This document shows, one piece after another, positions 9,014 through 17,007 of a stretch of DNA of 35,670 bases (its first letter is position 1; each line of letters starts with the position of its first letter). Made by a program: the position numbers and the translations under genes. Origin of the DNA: a bacterium (GTDB lineage Bacteria; Bacillota_I; Bacilli_A; Izemoplasmatales; Hujiaoplasmataceae). The notes beneath the pieces are model-generated. The model did no database searches. It saw only the letters and a program-made list of their open reading frames with translations, and was not told the origin of the DNA. The stretch lies in NCBI GenBank assembly GCA_030684695.1, contig JAUXXX010000025.1, positions 1 to 35,670 on the forward strand, written 5' to 3'.

Positions 9014-10408
9014 ATGAGACCATTAATCCATGATGACTTTTTATTACAAAATGAAACCGCAAAATCCCTATATCATCTATATACCAAACAACTTCCCATC
9101 ATTGACTTTCACTGTCACCTAGATCCCAAAGAAATCTACGAAGACCGTTCATTTAAATCACTTTTCGAAGTATGGCTTTCTGGGGATCACTATAAATGGC
9201 GGTTGATGCGTGCCAATGGTGTGGATGAACAATACATCACCGGAAACAAACCCGACTTTGAAAAATTCATGAAATGGGCAGAAACCGTCCCATTATTGAT
9301 TGGAAATCCTTTATATCATTGGACTCATATGGAATTAAAAGCCTTCTTTGGAATCCAGACTTTATTGTCTCCATCTACTGCCAAAGAAATCTATGATGAA
9401 GTAAATCGACAACTTCCCACCTTATCTGCTCGCAAGATGATAGAAAAAATGAATGTGGAATTGATTTGTACAACAGACGATCCTATTGATTCTTTAAAAT
9501 GGCATGAGTTGATTCAACAAGATCCTTCGATAAAAACCAAAGTTCTTCCAGCATTTCGTCCGGATAAAGCCATTCATATTGATTCGTCTTTATTTCTTCC
9601 TTGGATTCAAAAGTTATCAAAAGTAGTCGGCTTTCCAATTTCTTCCCTTGAAGAGCTAAAACTTGCCCTAAAGCAACGAATTGAGTATTTCCATGTCCGT
9701 GGATGTCGATTATCAGATCATGCGCTAGACTTAATGTCATATGCCAGCTCAAACGTAGAAGAAGTCCAAGCGACATTTGAAAAAGTGCTCCTTGGAGAAA
9801 GCATTACTTCGAGTGAGATCATACGTTATAAAGGACACATCTTAACCTTTCTTGGTCAAACATACCATGAACTCGGTTGGGTTCAACAATACCATATCGG
9901 TGCTCTTCGTAATATATCCTCACGGATGTATGAACACTTAGGTCCAGATACTGGTTTTGATGCCATCAATGATGGACTAATCGCTAAACCATTATCTGCT
10001 CTTCTTGATTCGCTTGATAAAACCAATCAATTACCAAAAACCATCGTTTATACTTTAAATCCACGCGATTTTGAAGTAGCGATTACACTAATCCAAGGAT
10101 TTCAAGGTGGAAAAGAAATTGGTAAATTACAATTTGGGGCACCTTGGTGGTTCCTTGACAATATCGATGGTATGGAAAAACAAATTAAAGCACTAGCAAA
10201 CAACGGTTTACTAGCGCGATTTATCGGTATGTTAACGGATTCTAGAAGTTTCTTATCTTATCCCAGACATGATTACTTCAGAAGAGTTCTTTGTAATTAC
10301 TTAGGGGAACAAGTAGAAAAAGGTTTATACCCCAATGACGAACTTCAACTAAAGAAGTTTGCTCAAGATATCAGCTACTTCAACGCTAAAACTTACTTCG
10401 GATATTAG
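9014..10408 (+). CDS. uxaC: Uronate (glucuronate/galacturonate) isomerase
   Basis: Converts D-galacturonate to D-tagaturonate (and glucuronate to fructuronate), the first cytoplasmic step for free uronates. 464 residues, full length. The amidohydrolase-type TIM barrel shows its metal-binding HCH at residues 33-35 within IIDFHCHLDP, and family motifs WKWRLMRANGV-like (YKWRLMRANGVDE), ICTTDDPIDSL, and GMLTDSRSFLSYPRHDYFRR near the C-terminus. Start ATG 9014 follows a weak AACGGA site. Its last 23 bases overlap the 3' end of the pectinesterase gene on the other strand, and no terminator hairpin is visible between them. Confidence 0.95.
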   Translation: MRPLIHDDFLLQNETAKSLYHLYTKQLPIIDFHCHLDPKEIYEDRSFKSLFEVWLSGDHYKWRLMRANGVDEQYITGNKPDFEKFMKWAETVPLLIGNPLYHWTHMELKAFFGIQTLLSPSTAKEIYDEVNRQLPTLSARKMIEKMNVELICTTDDPIDSLKWHELIQQDPSIKTKVLPAFRPDKAIHIDSSLFLPWIQKLSKVVGFPISSLEELKLALKQRIEYFHVRGCRLSDHALDLMSYASSNVEEVQATFEKVLLGESITSSEIIRYKGHILTFLGQTYHELGWVQQYHIGALRNISSRMYEHLGPDTGFDAINDGLIAKPLSALLDSLDKTNQLPKTIVYTLNPRDFEVAITLIQGFQGGKEIGKLQFGAPWWFLDNIDGMEKQIKALANNGLLARFIGMLTDSRSFLSYPRHDYFRRVLCNYLGEQVEKGLYPNDELQLKKFAQDISYFNAKTYFGY

Positions 10409-11276
10409 CCACAGTTTGCTCAATGAATAACTGTAACTCCTTGGAAGGACGAATTCCAAGGGTACTAGGAACATAAGGTTCTTCTAGAAGTATATGAGAT
10501 TGCTTCTCCCAATCGTGAAAACGATTCTCGTGAAAATTTCCAACAAACTCACAACGATAAAACAAAGTAGCTCCGTGCTCTCTCCATGGCCTTGCAAGAT
10601 AAGGTTTTGCGAGTGGATCAAGGGATTCTATCAAACAATCCACCAATACGATTCCATAAGGCATTCCTTCATAAGTAGATGGTGCACAAATGTATCCGTT
10701 TGAAAGTACATGAATCCGTGAATCTACAAAAATGGCTTGACCGCTACCAAAGATGAAATCCACGTCCCCCCAAACATCACAATCGATAAACGTTTGATGT
10801 AGTGGACGGGTATGTAATTCTTCGCTATGTAAGAATCCAAGATAGCGCTTGGTTAAATCCACAGGAAGTGGTCCCAAAAAGATTGTATCTTGTCTGGCTT
10901 CAAATGAACAACCAATCGCTATAAACTCATCTCCATACAAACTGATAGCTACTGCTTGACCAACGTCACTTCCAATTCCAGCAGTGTTTCGAATCACCAG
11001 ATTTTTTAAACAAACTCGGCTGGATAAAATGGTAACAGTCGGTGTCCGAAACGTGTTAAAAAGCAACCCATCTGCGTGGATTTGATTTGCGGAATCATCC
11101 CACTCAATGACGCTCTCTAAATGAAGACTTCCTTGTATACAAACATCATCCCGGGTGATTCTAAGTTTTTGCTTGTAGATGCCCGGTTCTAGTATAAAAG
11201 TGAGTGGACCCGGTGTTGTGATCGACAACAAAGTATCTTGTATATTCATGCTTGGATTGATCTGGATTGTTTTCAT
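10386..11276 (-). CDS. Pectinesterase, carbohydrate esterase family 8, without signal peptide
   Basis: Removes methyl esters from galacturonate residues of pectin or its oligomers. The right-handed beta-helix family motifs are all present: ARQDTIF with Asp130, GDVDFIFGSG with Asp173, and YLARPWREHG with Arg229 and Trp231, the expected catalytic and substrate-binding residues. No signal peptide is seen, so it should work in the cytoplasm on imported methylated oligogalacturonides. I place the start at 11276 (296 residues). The in-frame ATG at 11303 would coincide with the predicted transcription start of the promoter at 11310-11338 and would give a leaderless message. It is the only minus-strand gene between two plus-strand pectin operons, and its 3' end overlaps uxaC. 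Confidence 0.88.
   Translation of the reverse strand: MKTIQINPSMNIQDTLLSITTPGPLTFILEPGIYKQKLRITRDDVCIQGSLHLESVIEWDDSANQIHADGLLFNTFRTPTVTILSSRVCLKNLVIRNTAGIGSDVGQAVAISLYGDEFIAIGCSFEARQDTIFLGPLPVDLTKRYLGFLHSEELHTRPLHQTFIDCDVWGDVDFIFGSGQAIFVDSRIHVLSNGYICAPSTYEGMPYGIVLVDCLIESLDPLAKPYLARPWREHGATLFYRCEFVGNFHENRFHDWEKQSHILLEEPYVPSTLGIRPSKELQLFIEQTVANIRSKF
11169..11198 (+). promoter_or_regulatory. Weak candidate promoter of the large pectin operon, inside the pectinesterase gene
   Basis: TTGCTT (11169-11174), 18-base spacer, TATAAA (11193-11198). It would give a leader of about 125 bases antisense to the start of the pectinesterase gene. No better plus-strand promoter is visible in the 28 bases between the divergent genes. 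Confidence 0.3.
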
Positions 11277-11309
11277 AGAAATCAACTTTCTAACAAATGT
11301 CATAAATCT

Positions 11310-11338
11310 ATTATAGTCGGGTGGTGAAGTTTTGACAA
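11310..11338 (-). promoter_or_regulatory. Sigma-A promoter of the pectinesterase gene
   Basis: On the minus strand: TTGTCA (11338-11333), 17-base spacer, perfect TATAAT (11315-11310). Predicted start of transcription is about 11303. The -35 box overlaps the TTG start codon of the divergent gene at 11332. Confidence 0.65.
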
Positions 11339-11883
11339 TTCGTAAATATCAAATGTTTGATCTTGCTATTTTCACTGTGATTGCGATGATTCTTGATATC
11401 GTATTGGGGCTGCAAGGTCTCTTTGGCGTGCGAACTTATCTTGCATTATCCATACCGATTTTATTATTACTGTTTCGACGCTGGGGAAAAGCGGCAATCA
11501 GTAGCGCAGCATTGATTGCCATCGTTCATCTATTCTTGTATCCTGATATTTTCCCCATTCGACTTGCTAATGCATTAAGCATTCTTTCCTTGAGTGTGGT
11601 CTTGCTTTACTTACAAACTTCCCCGATGAAACAAACCCGCGTGTCGTATGGATCGATGTTTCTATACTTCACACTGGGATATACTGTGATGTTTCTTACA
11701 GAATCTATGGTGATTTACTTGTTTCAAGGAAGCATCAATCTTCTACTTCAACTGATCAATCACGGCGCAAACATTATCATCTCTTTAGGACTGTTATCGA
11801 TTATCTATGTCCAGAAAGTGCTGTTTGTCTTTATGCCTGAATACTTAAAAGAAACTTCGGAAAAGGAACACAACCATGAATAA
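11332..11883 (+). CDS. Multi-pass membrane protein of unknown function heading the CUT1 transporter operon
   Basis: 183 residues with about six hydrophobic segments: roughly 10-30, 36-48, 56-77, 84-98, 108-130 and 140-165. The C-terminus is charged and soluble (KETSEKEHNHE). I recognise no catalytic or binding motif. Size and layout recall small substrate-binding membrane subunits such as ECF S-components, but there is no sequence signature to support that. It starts with TTG at 11332, preceded by GGGTGGTGA at a good distance, and its end overlaps the first ABC permease by 8 bases, so the two are co-expressed. Its place at the head of the importer operon suggests a role in uptake or in sensing of pectin oligomers (inference). 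Confidence 0.6.
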   Translation: MTIRKYQMFDLAIFTVIAMILDIVLGLQGLFGVRTYLALSIPILLLLFRRWGKAAISSAALIAIVHLFLYPDIFPIRLANALSILSLSVVLLYLQTSPMKQTRVSYGSMFLYFTLGYTVMFLTESMVIYLFQGSINLLLQLINHGANIIISLGLLSIIYVQKVLFVFMPEYLKETSEKEHNHE

Positions 11884-12922
11884 ACGGACGATTGTAAAGA
11901 TTCCTACCACTCTACAACCAGAGATCCAAAAAGAACTGTTGTTGGACCAAATGGAAAAAACAAGAGGAAGACGCCTTTGGGTAAATATCAAGAAACATTG
12001 GCCCATCTATGCCATGTTAATCCCTGTGGCTTTATTCTTCTACTTTTTCCGATATCGTCCCATCGGTGGAATTCTCGTTGCATTTAAAAACTACGACAAT
12101 TATAGCATTGGCATCGGTGATTCCGACTTCTATGGATTGTATGCCTTTAAGTACATCATGTTTGGTCCCCAAGCTGAAAGGTTCTGGCAAGCATTTCGAA
12201 ACACCTTTACATTAAGTACCTATGGGTTGTTCTTTGGTTTTCCTATTCCCATAATCTTAGCTTTATTTTTTAGTGAAATCAAAAATGAAGCATTTCGGTC
12301 GATCACTCAAATCATTTCTTATTTGCCAAAGTTTATTTCCACAGTCGTCATTACTTCCATCATTGCATTGATGCTTTCTTCTGGAAACATCACGACTGCT
12401 CCAGGAATCCTAAACTCCTTGTTTACCAACTTTGGCTGGATTCCACCCGAAACCGCGATGCTATCAAAACCACAGTATTTCCGTTCTATTTATATCATAT
12501 CCAATATTTGGGAGACAGCAGGCTACGGTTCGATTGTGTACTTCGCAGCAATTATGGCCATCTCACCGACCAGTTATGAAGCTGCCAGGATTGATGGAGC
12601 GAACAAACTTGCCCAAATTCGTTATGTAACACTTCCAGGAATGGCTCCGACCTTAATCATTATGTTAATCTTGCGGATTGGATCGATTCTTGATGTCGGT
12701 TATGAAAAAGTGCTGTTATTAACCGAAAATCGAGGAACTGAAATCATCCAATCAGCGGAAGTGATTAGTACCTATGTACTTAGTCTGGGTGGACTTACAA
12801 GTGGTGCGAGTCAGATTAATTTCGCCGCCGCTGCCGATTTGTTCAACGCCTTAATTGCCATGTTCTTGGTATTAGGAGCAAACTTCATTAGTCGTCGTGT
12901 CTCTGACACCTCGCTGTTTTAG
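11876..12922 (+). CDS. Carbohydrate ABC transporter permease, LplB-type (CUT1)
   Basis: One of two membrane subunits of a CUT1 sugar importer. 348 residues, with an extended cytoplasmic N-terminus of about 45 residues before the first helix (IYAMLIPVALFFYFF). The cytoplasmic EAA loop that docks on the ATPase is clear: YEAARIDGANKLAQIRYVTLPG. The N-terminal RYRPIGGILVAFKNYD pattern is typical of the LplB/YteP group that carries pectin and complex oligosaccharides. SD AAAGGAA precedes the ATG, which overlaps the preceding membrane protein gene. Eleven bases separate it from the second permease. Likely substrate from context: oligogalacturonides. Confidence 0.88.
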   Translation: MNKRTIVKIPTTLQPEIQKELLLDQMEKTRGRRLWVNIKKHWPIYAMLIPVALFFYFFRYRPIGGILVAFKNYDNYSIGIGDSDFYGLYAFKYIMFGPQAERFWQAFRNTFTLSTYGLFFGFPIPIILALFFSEIKNEAFRSITQIISYLPKFISTVVITSIIALMLSSGNITTAPGILNSLFTNFGWIPPETAMLSKPQYFRSIYIISNIWETAGYGSIVYFAAIMAISPTSYEAARIDGANKLAQIRYVTLPGMAPTLIIMLILRIGSILDVGYEKVLLLTENRGTEIIQSAEVISTYVLSLGGLTSGASQINFAAAADLFNALIAMFLVLGANFISRRVSDTSLF

Positions 12923-12933
12923 GGGGTGTACAC

Positions 12934-13797
12934 ATGAAACGACTCGATCGAAGTGAATTAATCTTTCGGATTATCTCTTATGTATTGGTAACATTATTTG
13001 TCCTTTCCACCTTGTATCCTTTTTTATACGCCATCTCCATGGCAATTTCGGGGGAACAAGCCGTTTCGGAAGGAAGAATTGTCTTATGGCCTGTCAATAT
13101 TCAATTTGATGCTGTCAAAGCGCTCATCATTGGAGAACACGCCAAACGATTCTGGATCGCATATACCAATACATTATTTTACACCTTTTATGGCACTGTA
13201 TTTAGCATGTTGTTATCCATCTTCGCTGCTTATGCGTTATCCAAGACCAACTTACCATTTAAACGCCAAATTGCCTTCCTGATTGTCTTCACCATGTGGT
13301 TTAGTGCTGGATTGATTCCTAGTTACATCAATTACCGCGAACTCTATGTTAATAACCGATGGGGTATCATTTATGGGTTTGGTGTTCAAGCATTTAACAT
13401 TCTACTCTTGCGAAACTATTTTAACTCTATCTCCAAAGAAATTGAAGAAGCGGCCATTGTTGATGGTGCCAATGAATTTCAAGTCATGTCAAAGATTTAC
13501 ATTCCCATGTCAAAATCAGCCATTGCGACTGTAACTTTATTTTATGCCTTAAGTCGATGGAATGGTTACTTTTGGAACATGAGACTCGTTCAAGGAAACG
13601 AGCATCCATTACAAGTCGTCCTTCGTTCCATCACAGAACGGGCGCAAAATACGGATATCATCACCAATCATCCGTATTCTGATTACTCGCTTGCCTATGC
13701 GGCGATTATCTTGTCAATAATTCCAATCATCATTATCTATCCATACTTGCAAAAATACTTTGCAAGAGGAGTTAATGTTGGTGGAGTTAAAGAATAA
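12934..13797 (+). CDS. Carbohydrate ABC transporter permease, LplC/YtcP-type (CUT1)
   Basis: Second membrane subunit of the importer, 287 residues, about six membrane helices. EAA loop: EIEEAAIVDGANEFQVMSKI. The C-terminal YLQKYFARGVNVGGVKE is the typical ending (FxKGVMxGSVKG-like) of the LplC/YtcP group. SD AGGGGGTG precedes the ATG. The binding lipoprotein gene starts 25 bases after its stop. Together with the preceding permease and the ATPase at 17008 it makes a complete importer. Confidence 0.9.
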   Translation: MKRLDRSELIFRIISYVLVTLFVLSTLYPFLYAISMAISGEQAVSEGRIVLWPVNIQFDAVKALIIGEHAKRFWIAYTNTLFYTFYGTVFSMLLSIFAAYALSKTNLPFKRQIAFLIVFTMWFSAGLIPSYINYRELYVNNRWGIIYGFGVQAFNILLLRNYFNSISKEIEEAAIVDGANEFQVMSKIYIPMSKSAIATVTLFYALSRWNGYFWNMRLVQGNEHPLQVVLRSITERAQNTDIITNHPYSDYSLAYAAIILSIIPIIIIYPYLQKYFARGVNVGGVKE

Positions 13798-13822
13798 ATT
13801 AAAGAAAAAAAAGGAGAACACA

Positions 13823-15937
13823 ATGAAAAAACTGTTAGGATTAATGCTTTCTAGTTTCATAGCACTAGCGTTAGTTGCTTGTGTCAGTAGCACACCAACT
13901 ACAGCCCCCACAACAGCTCCCGTTACTACAGTATCTCCGGGAACTACAACTGTTTCGACCATTGATTACAACTCGGTTGTTGATATCAATGTAGCGATCA
14001 ACTACGTTGCTGGTGGACAAGTGATGTCCATTAGTTACCAACAAGAATCGGCATATGTTTCCTTCAATGGGAAGACTTATACCAAAGGCTCGATTCTTCC
14101 AGCATGGGAAGCAATCGGTCAAAAGTTAAAGATCAACTTTATTGACCGTGCGACATCCTCTGATGCAAACACCAATGCTCAATTCACTCGTTTACAAACT
14201 GAAAACTTTGTCGGAGTTGATTTAGTGAATGCAACAGGAACACAAATATCAGCCGAAGGTGTCAAAGGAAACTTTGTTAACATTGGACAATATTTGGATT
14301 CCATGCCAAACCTCAAAGCGTTCCTTGAAGCAAATCCTTCTGCAAAAGTGTCCATGACAGCCGCGAATGGTGGAATTTATTTCACCCCTTACTTTGACGG
14401 AGTCGGCGAATTGGAACAAATGTTTCTTGCTCGTATCGACTGGATTAAAGACATTCTTGATGTTCAAAACCCAACATTCGATACTACCCCAGCAACCAAA
14501 CCAACTGCTTATACTCGTAGAGACATTACTACTCCTATCAACACCGTGATTACCGTTGCAAATGCAAATGGTACTACAAGATCTGTTACCAAAGCATATA
14601 CAGCTAACATCCTTGATGTATTGGCTGCCATCGAAAATCCAACTGGTGAAAAATTAGCCAATGCCTTCCGTACTCATATTCAAACAACATACGGTTCACA
14701 AGGCTATGCAAAACTATCTGATGTCTTTGCTGGTACAGACGCCGCTTACGATACCGATGAATTGCTTGCTTTAATGTATGTTGTCAAAGCCAATCCACAA
14801 TACTTAACTCGTCAACACACCAATGGAGTAAAAACTGCCGTTGAAGTCTTGTTCCCACGTGAAGGCGTTGGATCTCGTATCCGTAATCTACTTCGTGGAA
14901 TGGAAATGTTTGGACTTCGTGGAGTCTTCTCTCGCGCTGAATGGTTATACTTTGATCAACAAGGACTCATTCAAGATGTCCGTTATCAAAATGATTTCAT
15001 TAAAGGTGTCAATGACTTATCTGCTATGTACGCCGATGGATTAATCGTCCAAAACCCAGAAGGAACAACCAACTGGAGAAACGTGCTACTCAATGGAGCA
15101 AGCGGCTTCATCACCTATGATTACAATGCATCTTCTACTGCTCAAAGTTTAATTAACACCGGAAGAAGCATCGATCCAGACTTTGAATTCCAAGCGATTC
15201 TACCTCCTGTCATTGATTGGCTAAAAGATGGAAACTACTTCCACTTCTCTGAAGCAACACGTTCCGTAAAAGCAGAAGCATGGGGCATTCCTGCTCATGT
15301 GGCTAACAACCAAACGAAATTATACCGTGTGTTAAAACTTGTGGATGAAATGTATGATTACAGCAGTCCAGAAGCCGTAGGAACCATGCATTTATATGGA
15401 CCTGCTGGTTGGACCAATGGAACCATCAATTATGGAACCGACGTTGTGTATCAATTGTCCGCTGCAGCGATTGCTGAAATGAATTCCTTAGCTGGTGGAA
15501 ACATGATCAACTACTTACGTCAATATGTCGGTGCAACGATGCCTATTGGACATATTCGTAGTCTTGGATTAGAATATCAAACCTTATCAACAGAAGGAAT
15601 CATTGGTATTGAACGGATTAATACGGCCGTAAAAGCTGGTGTCTTCAAATTAGCTGGCATGGTCGATTCTACTAATCCATGGTATCAATTATCTCCCACT
15701 TTCTACCCACTCACCAAAACAGAATCTGATTTAATCACAGCTTCCGCAACATTCCGTACATTATTTACAGACAGCGCATTAATCACACTAGTGAAAAATG
15801 GTTTCTCTGGAAATGGTGGATCGAAAACAGCTGCAGAATACAAAGCAATGTTTAACATGAATGGCATTGATGTGTACAACTTGATTTATATCAAAGCGTA
15901 TCGCGATGCTTATGCACGAATTCAAGCAAACGAATAA
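13823..15937 (+). CDS. Large extracellular solute-binding lipoprotein of the CUT1 importer
   Basis: Captures oligosaccharide outside the membrane and delivers it to the two permeases. A lipoprotein signal peptide is clear: MKK, a hydrophobic stretch, then lipobox LVAC with Cys20 as the lipid-anchored residue. A Thr/Pro/Ser-rich flexible linker (residues 21-42) follows. The mature part belongs with the LplA-like binding proteins (for example GLRGVFSRAEWLYFDQQGL and EAWGIPAHVANNQTKLYRVLKLVDEMYDY). At 704 residues it is clearly longer than the usual 500-560, with apparent extra sequence around residues 225-330. The start at 13823 is fixed by AAGGAGAA and the signal peptide; an upstream in-frame ATG at 13760 lies inside the permease gene. 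A strong hairpin follows the gene. Confidence 0.85.
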   Translation: MKKLLGLMLSSFIALALVACVSSTPTTAPTTAPVTTVSPGTTTVSTIDYNSVVDINVAINYVAGGQVMSISYQQESAYVSFNGKTYTKGSILPAWEAIGQKLKINFIDRATSSDANTNAQFTRLQTENFVGVDLVNATGTQISAEGVKGNFVNIGQYLDSMPNLKAFLEANPSAKVSMTAANGGIYFTPYFDGVGELEQMFLARIDWIKDILDVQNPTFDTTPATKPTAYTRRDITTPINTVITVANANGTTRSVTKAYTANILDVLAAIENPTGEKLANAFRTHIQTTYGSQGYAKLSDVFAGTDAAYDTDELLALMYVVKANPQYLTRQHTNGVKTAVEVLFPREGVGSRIRNLLRGMEMFGLRGVFSRAEWLYFDQQGLIQDVRYQNDFIKGVNDLSAMYADGLIVQNPEGTTNWRNVLLNGASGFITYDYNASSTAQSLINTGRSIDPDFEFQAILPPVIDWLKDGNYFHFSEATRSVKAEAWGIPAHVANNQTKLYRVLKLVDEMYDYSSPEAVGTMHLYGPAGWTNGTINYGTDVVYQLSAAAIAEMNSLAGGNMINYLRQYVGATMPIGHIRSLGLEYQTLSTEGIIGIERINTAVKAGVFKLAGMVDSTNPWYQLSPTFYPLTKTESDLITASATFRTLFTDSALITLVKNGFSGNGGSKTAAEYKAMFNMNGIDVYNLIYIKAYRDAYARIQANE

Positions 15938-15951
15938 CTAATTAGTAGTCA

Positions 15952-15981
15952 CCTAGGAAGACCCACTTGGGTCTTCCTAGG
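15952..15981 (+). other. Strong intercistronic stem-loop without U-tract
   Basis: CCTAGGAAGACCCA (15952-15965) and TGGGTCTTCCTAGG (15968-15981) form a perfect 14-base-pair stem. No run of T follows, so it is not a normal intrinsic terminator. Placed right after the binding-protein gene, it is best read as an RNA stabiliser or processing site that lets the lipoprotein be made in excess over the downstream membrane proteins. Confidence 0.6.
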
Positions 15982-16003
15982 GATTACCTTCACGAGGTAA
16001 CCT
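15982..16003 (+). promoter_or_regulatory. Possible SD-sequestering hairpin before the 16004 gene
   Basis: TTACCT can pair with AGGTAA, which contains the Shine-Dalgarno site of the gene at 16004. This would lower its translation relative to the binding protein upstream. Confidence 0.35.
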
Positions 16004-16543
16004 ATGAAAATTGTTCAAAAGATCGTCTTTTATTCCACGTTGTTGGTGGGAATTTCCTACTTCATATTTACCCTCTCATTTTCATCCGGGTGGGCACTTG
16101 GTGAAGAATGGTTTGCGGGTTTTTATCAAGAAGCACAAATAGCGAATAAGTTAATGTATCAATGGGCATTGTATGCCGTCGTTTTCGCATTCTTATCCAT
16201 TGTTTTTCAAAGTCATAGTCTTCGACGCTATTCCATCTTTAATTATCTATTCGCAACTGCGACTATTTATACAATGGTCCAAGCAGCCATCATTACAAGC
16301 CCATTATGTCGTGAATTACAAGCATCCTTTGATCAATTAAACCCTATATTTGTAACCATCATCACTGCTGTCAATCTTTCGAGTAATCCTGATTCTGTCT
16401 TTGAACTAGGTCATCTCTTTTCTTCCATCTTATGGATTCAATCGATCATTTTACTTGTGTTTTTAGTTCTTCGTTTCATGGTTCGATTGAACGCTGCTAA
16501 AGCAAATAAACGCTACCTCTTGGAGAATACGTATGAAAATTAA
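16004..16543 (+). CDS. Four-helix membrane protein of unknown function in the CUT1 operon
   Basis: 179 residues. Hydrophobic segments at about 7-26, 49-68, 80-102 and 143-163, with a loop of about 40 residues between the third and fourth. The N-terminus is MKIVQKIVFYS and the C-terminus is charged (NAAKANKRYLLENTYEN). I do not recognise the family and see no enzymatic motif. It lies directly after the binding lipoprotein and its hairpin, and its end overlaps the next small membrane protein by 11 bases. Position suggests an accessory part of the importer, such as an assembly or regulatory subunit (inference only). Confidence 0.6.
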   Translation: MKIVQKIVFYSTLLVGISYFIFTLSFSSGWALGEEWFAGFYQEAQIANKLMYQWALYAVVFAFLSIVFQSHSLRRYSIFNYLFATATIYTMVQAAIITSPLCRELQASFDQLNPIFVTIITAVNLSSNPDSVFELGHLFSSILWIQSIILLVFLVLRFMVRLNAAKANKRYLLENTYEN

Positions 16544-17006
16544 TCCCATGAAAATCGATAAAATGCGCTATCAAGTCAATGGACTAGGACAAGGACTTAC
16601 CTTTTTGTCATTGCTTTGTAGTATAGTGGCACTCTTTGTCTTAATCACCTATGATAACTATGGTGGAACAGGTAGTTCACAACGTGTGGTACCTGATTTT
16701 CGAGTCGCAATCGAAATTGGAATTGGGATTTTTACTCTACTTGGTACATTTTTATGTGCAGAAAAAGTCAAATATTACGATGCTAAATGGACGTATGTCG
16801 GTGTATTTGTTTTAGCAACGATCAATTTCATTCGAAGCAGAAATCTTCCTGTGTATTGTTTCGAACAAGGCTGGATTCCTGCAAGTATCGCTACACTAAC
16901 CTCCTTGCTTTTTATCCTTGCTGGTCTTATACTACTAATTGTATGGGTCATATCTTCCCTAAAAGTATTTTTATTAAGCAAGCATTTATCGAAAGGAACA
17001 CAATAA
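16533..17006 (+). CDS. Four-helix membrane protein of unknown function upstream of the ATPase
   Basis: 157 residues with hydrophobic stretches at about 18-40, 52-70, 82-98 and 113-145; the last is long enough for one long or two short helices. The start ATG at 16533 follows TTGGAGAA and overlaps the end of the previous gene by 11 bases. The stop is one base before the ATG of the ABC ATPase. No known domain is recognised. The tight packing argues for stoichiometric production with the ATPase and its flanking membrane proteins. Confidence 0.6.
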   Translation: MKINPMKIDKMRYQVNGLGQGLTFLSLLCSIVALFVLITYDNYGGTGSSQRVVPDFRVAIEIGIGIFTLLGTFLCAEKVKYYDAKWTYVGVFVLATINFIRSRNLPVYCFEQGWIPASIATLTSLLFILAGLILLIVWVISSLKVFLLSKHLSKGTQ

Positions 17007-17007
17007 G

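Noticed and set aside
11277-11303. Upstream ATG at 11303 as pectinesterase start
   Set aside because: It coincides with the predicted transcription start of the TATAAT promoter, and the nine added residues have no counterpart in the family. Kept only as a leaderless possibility.
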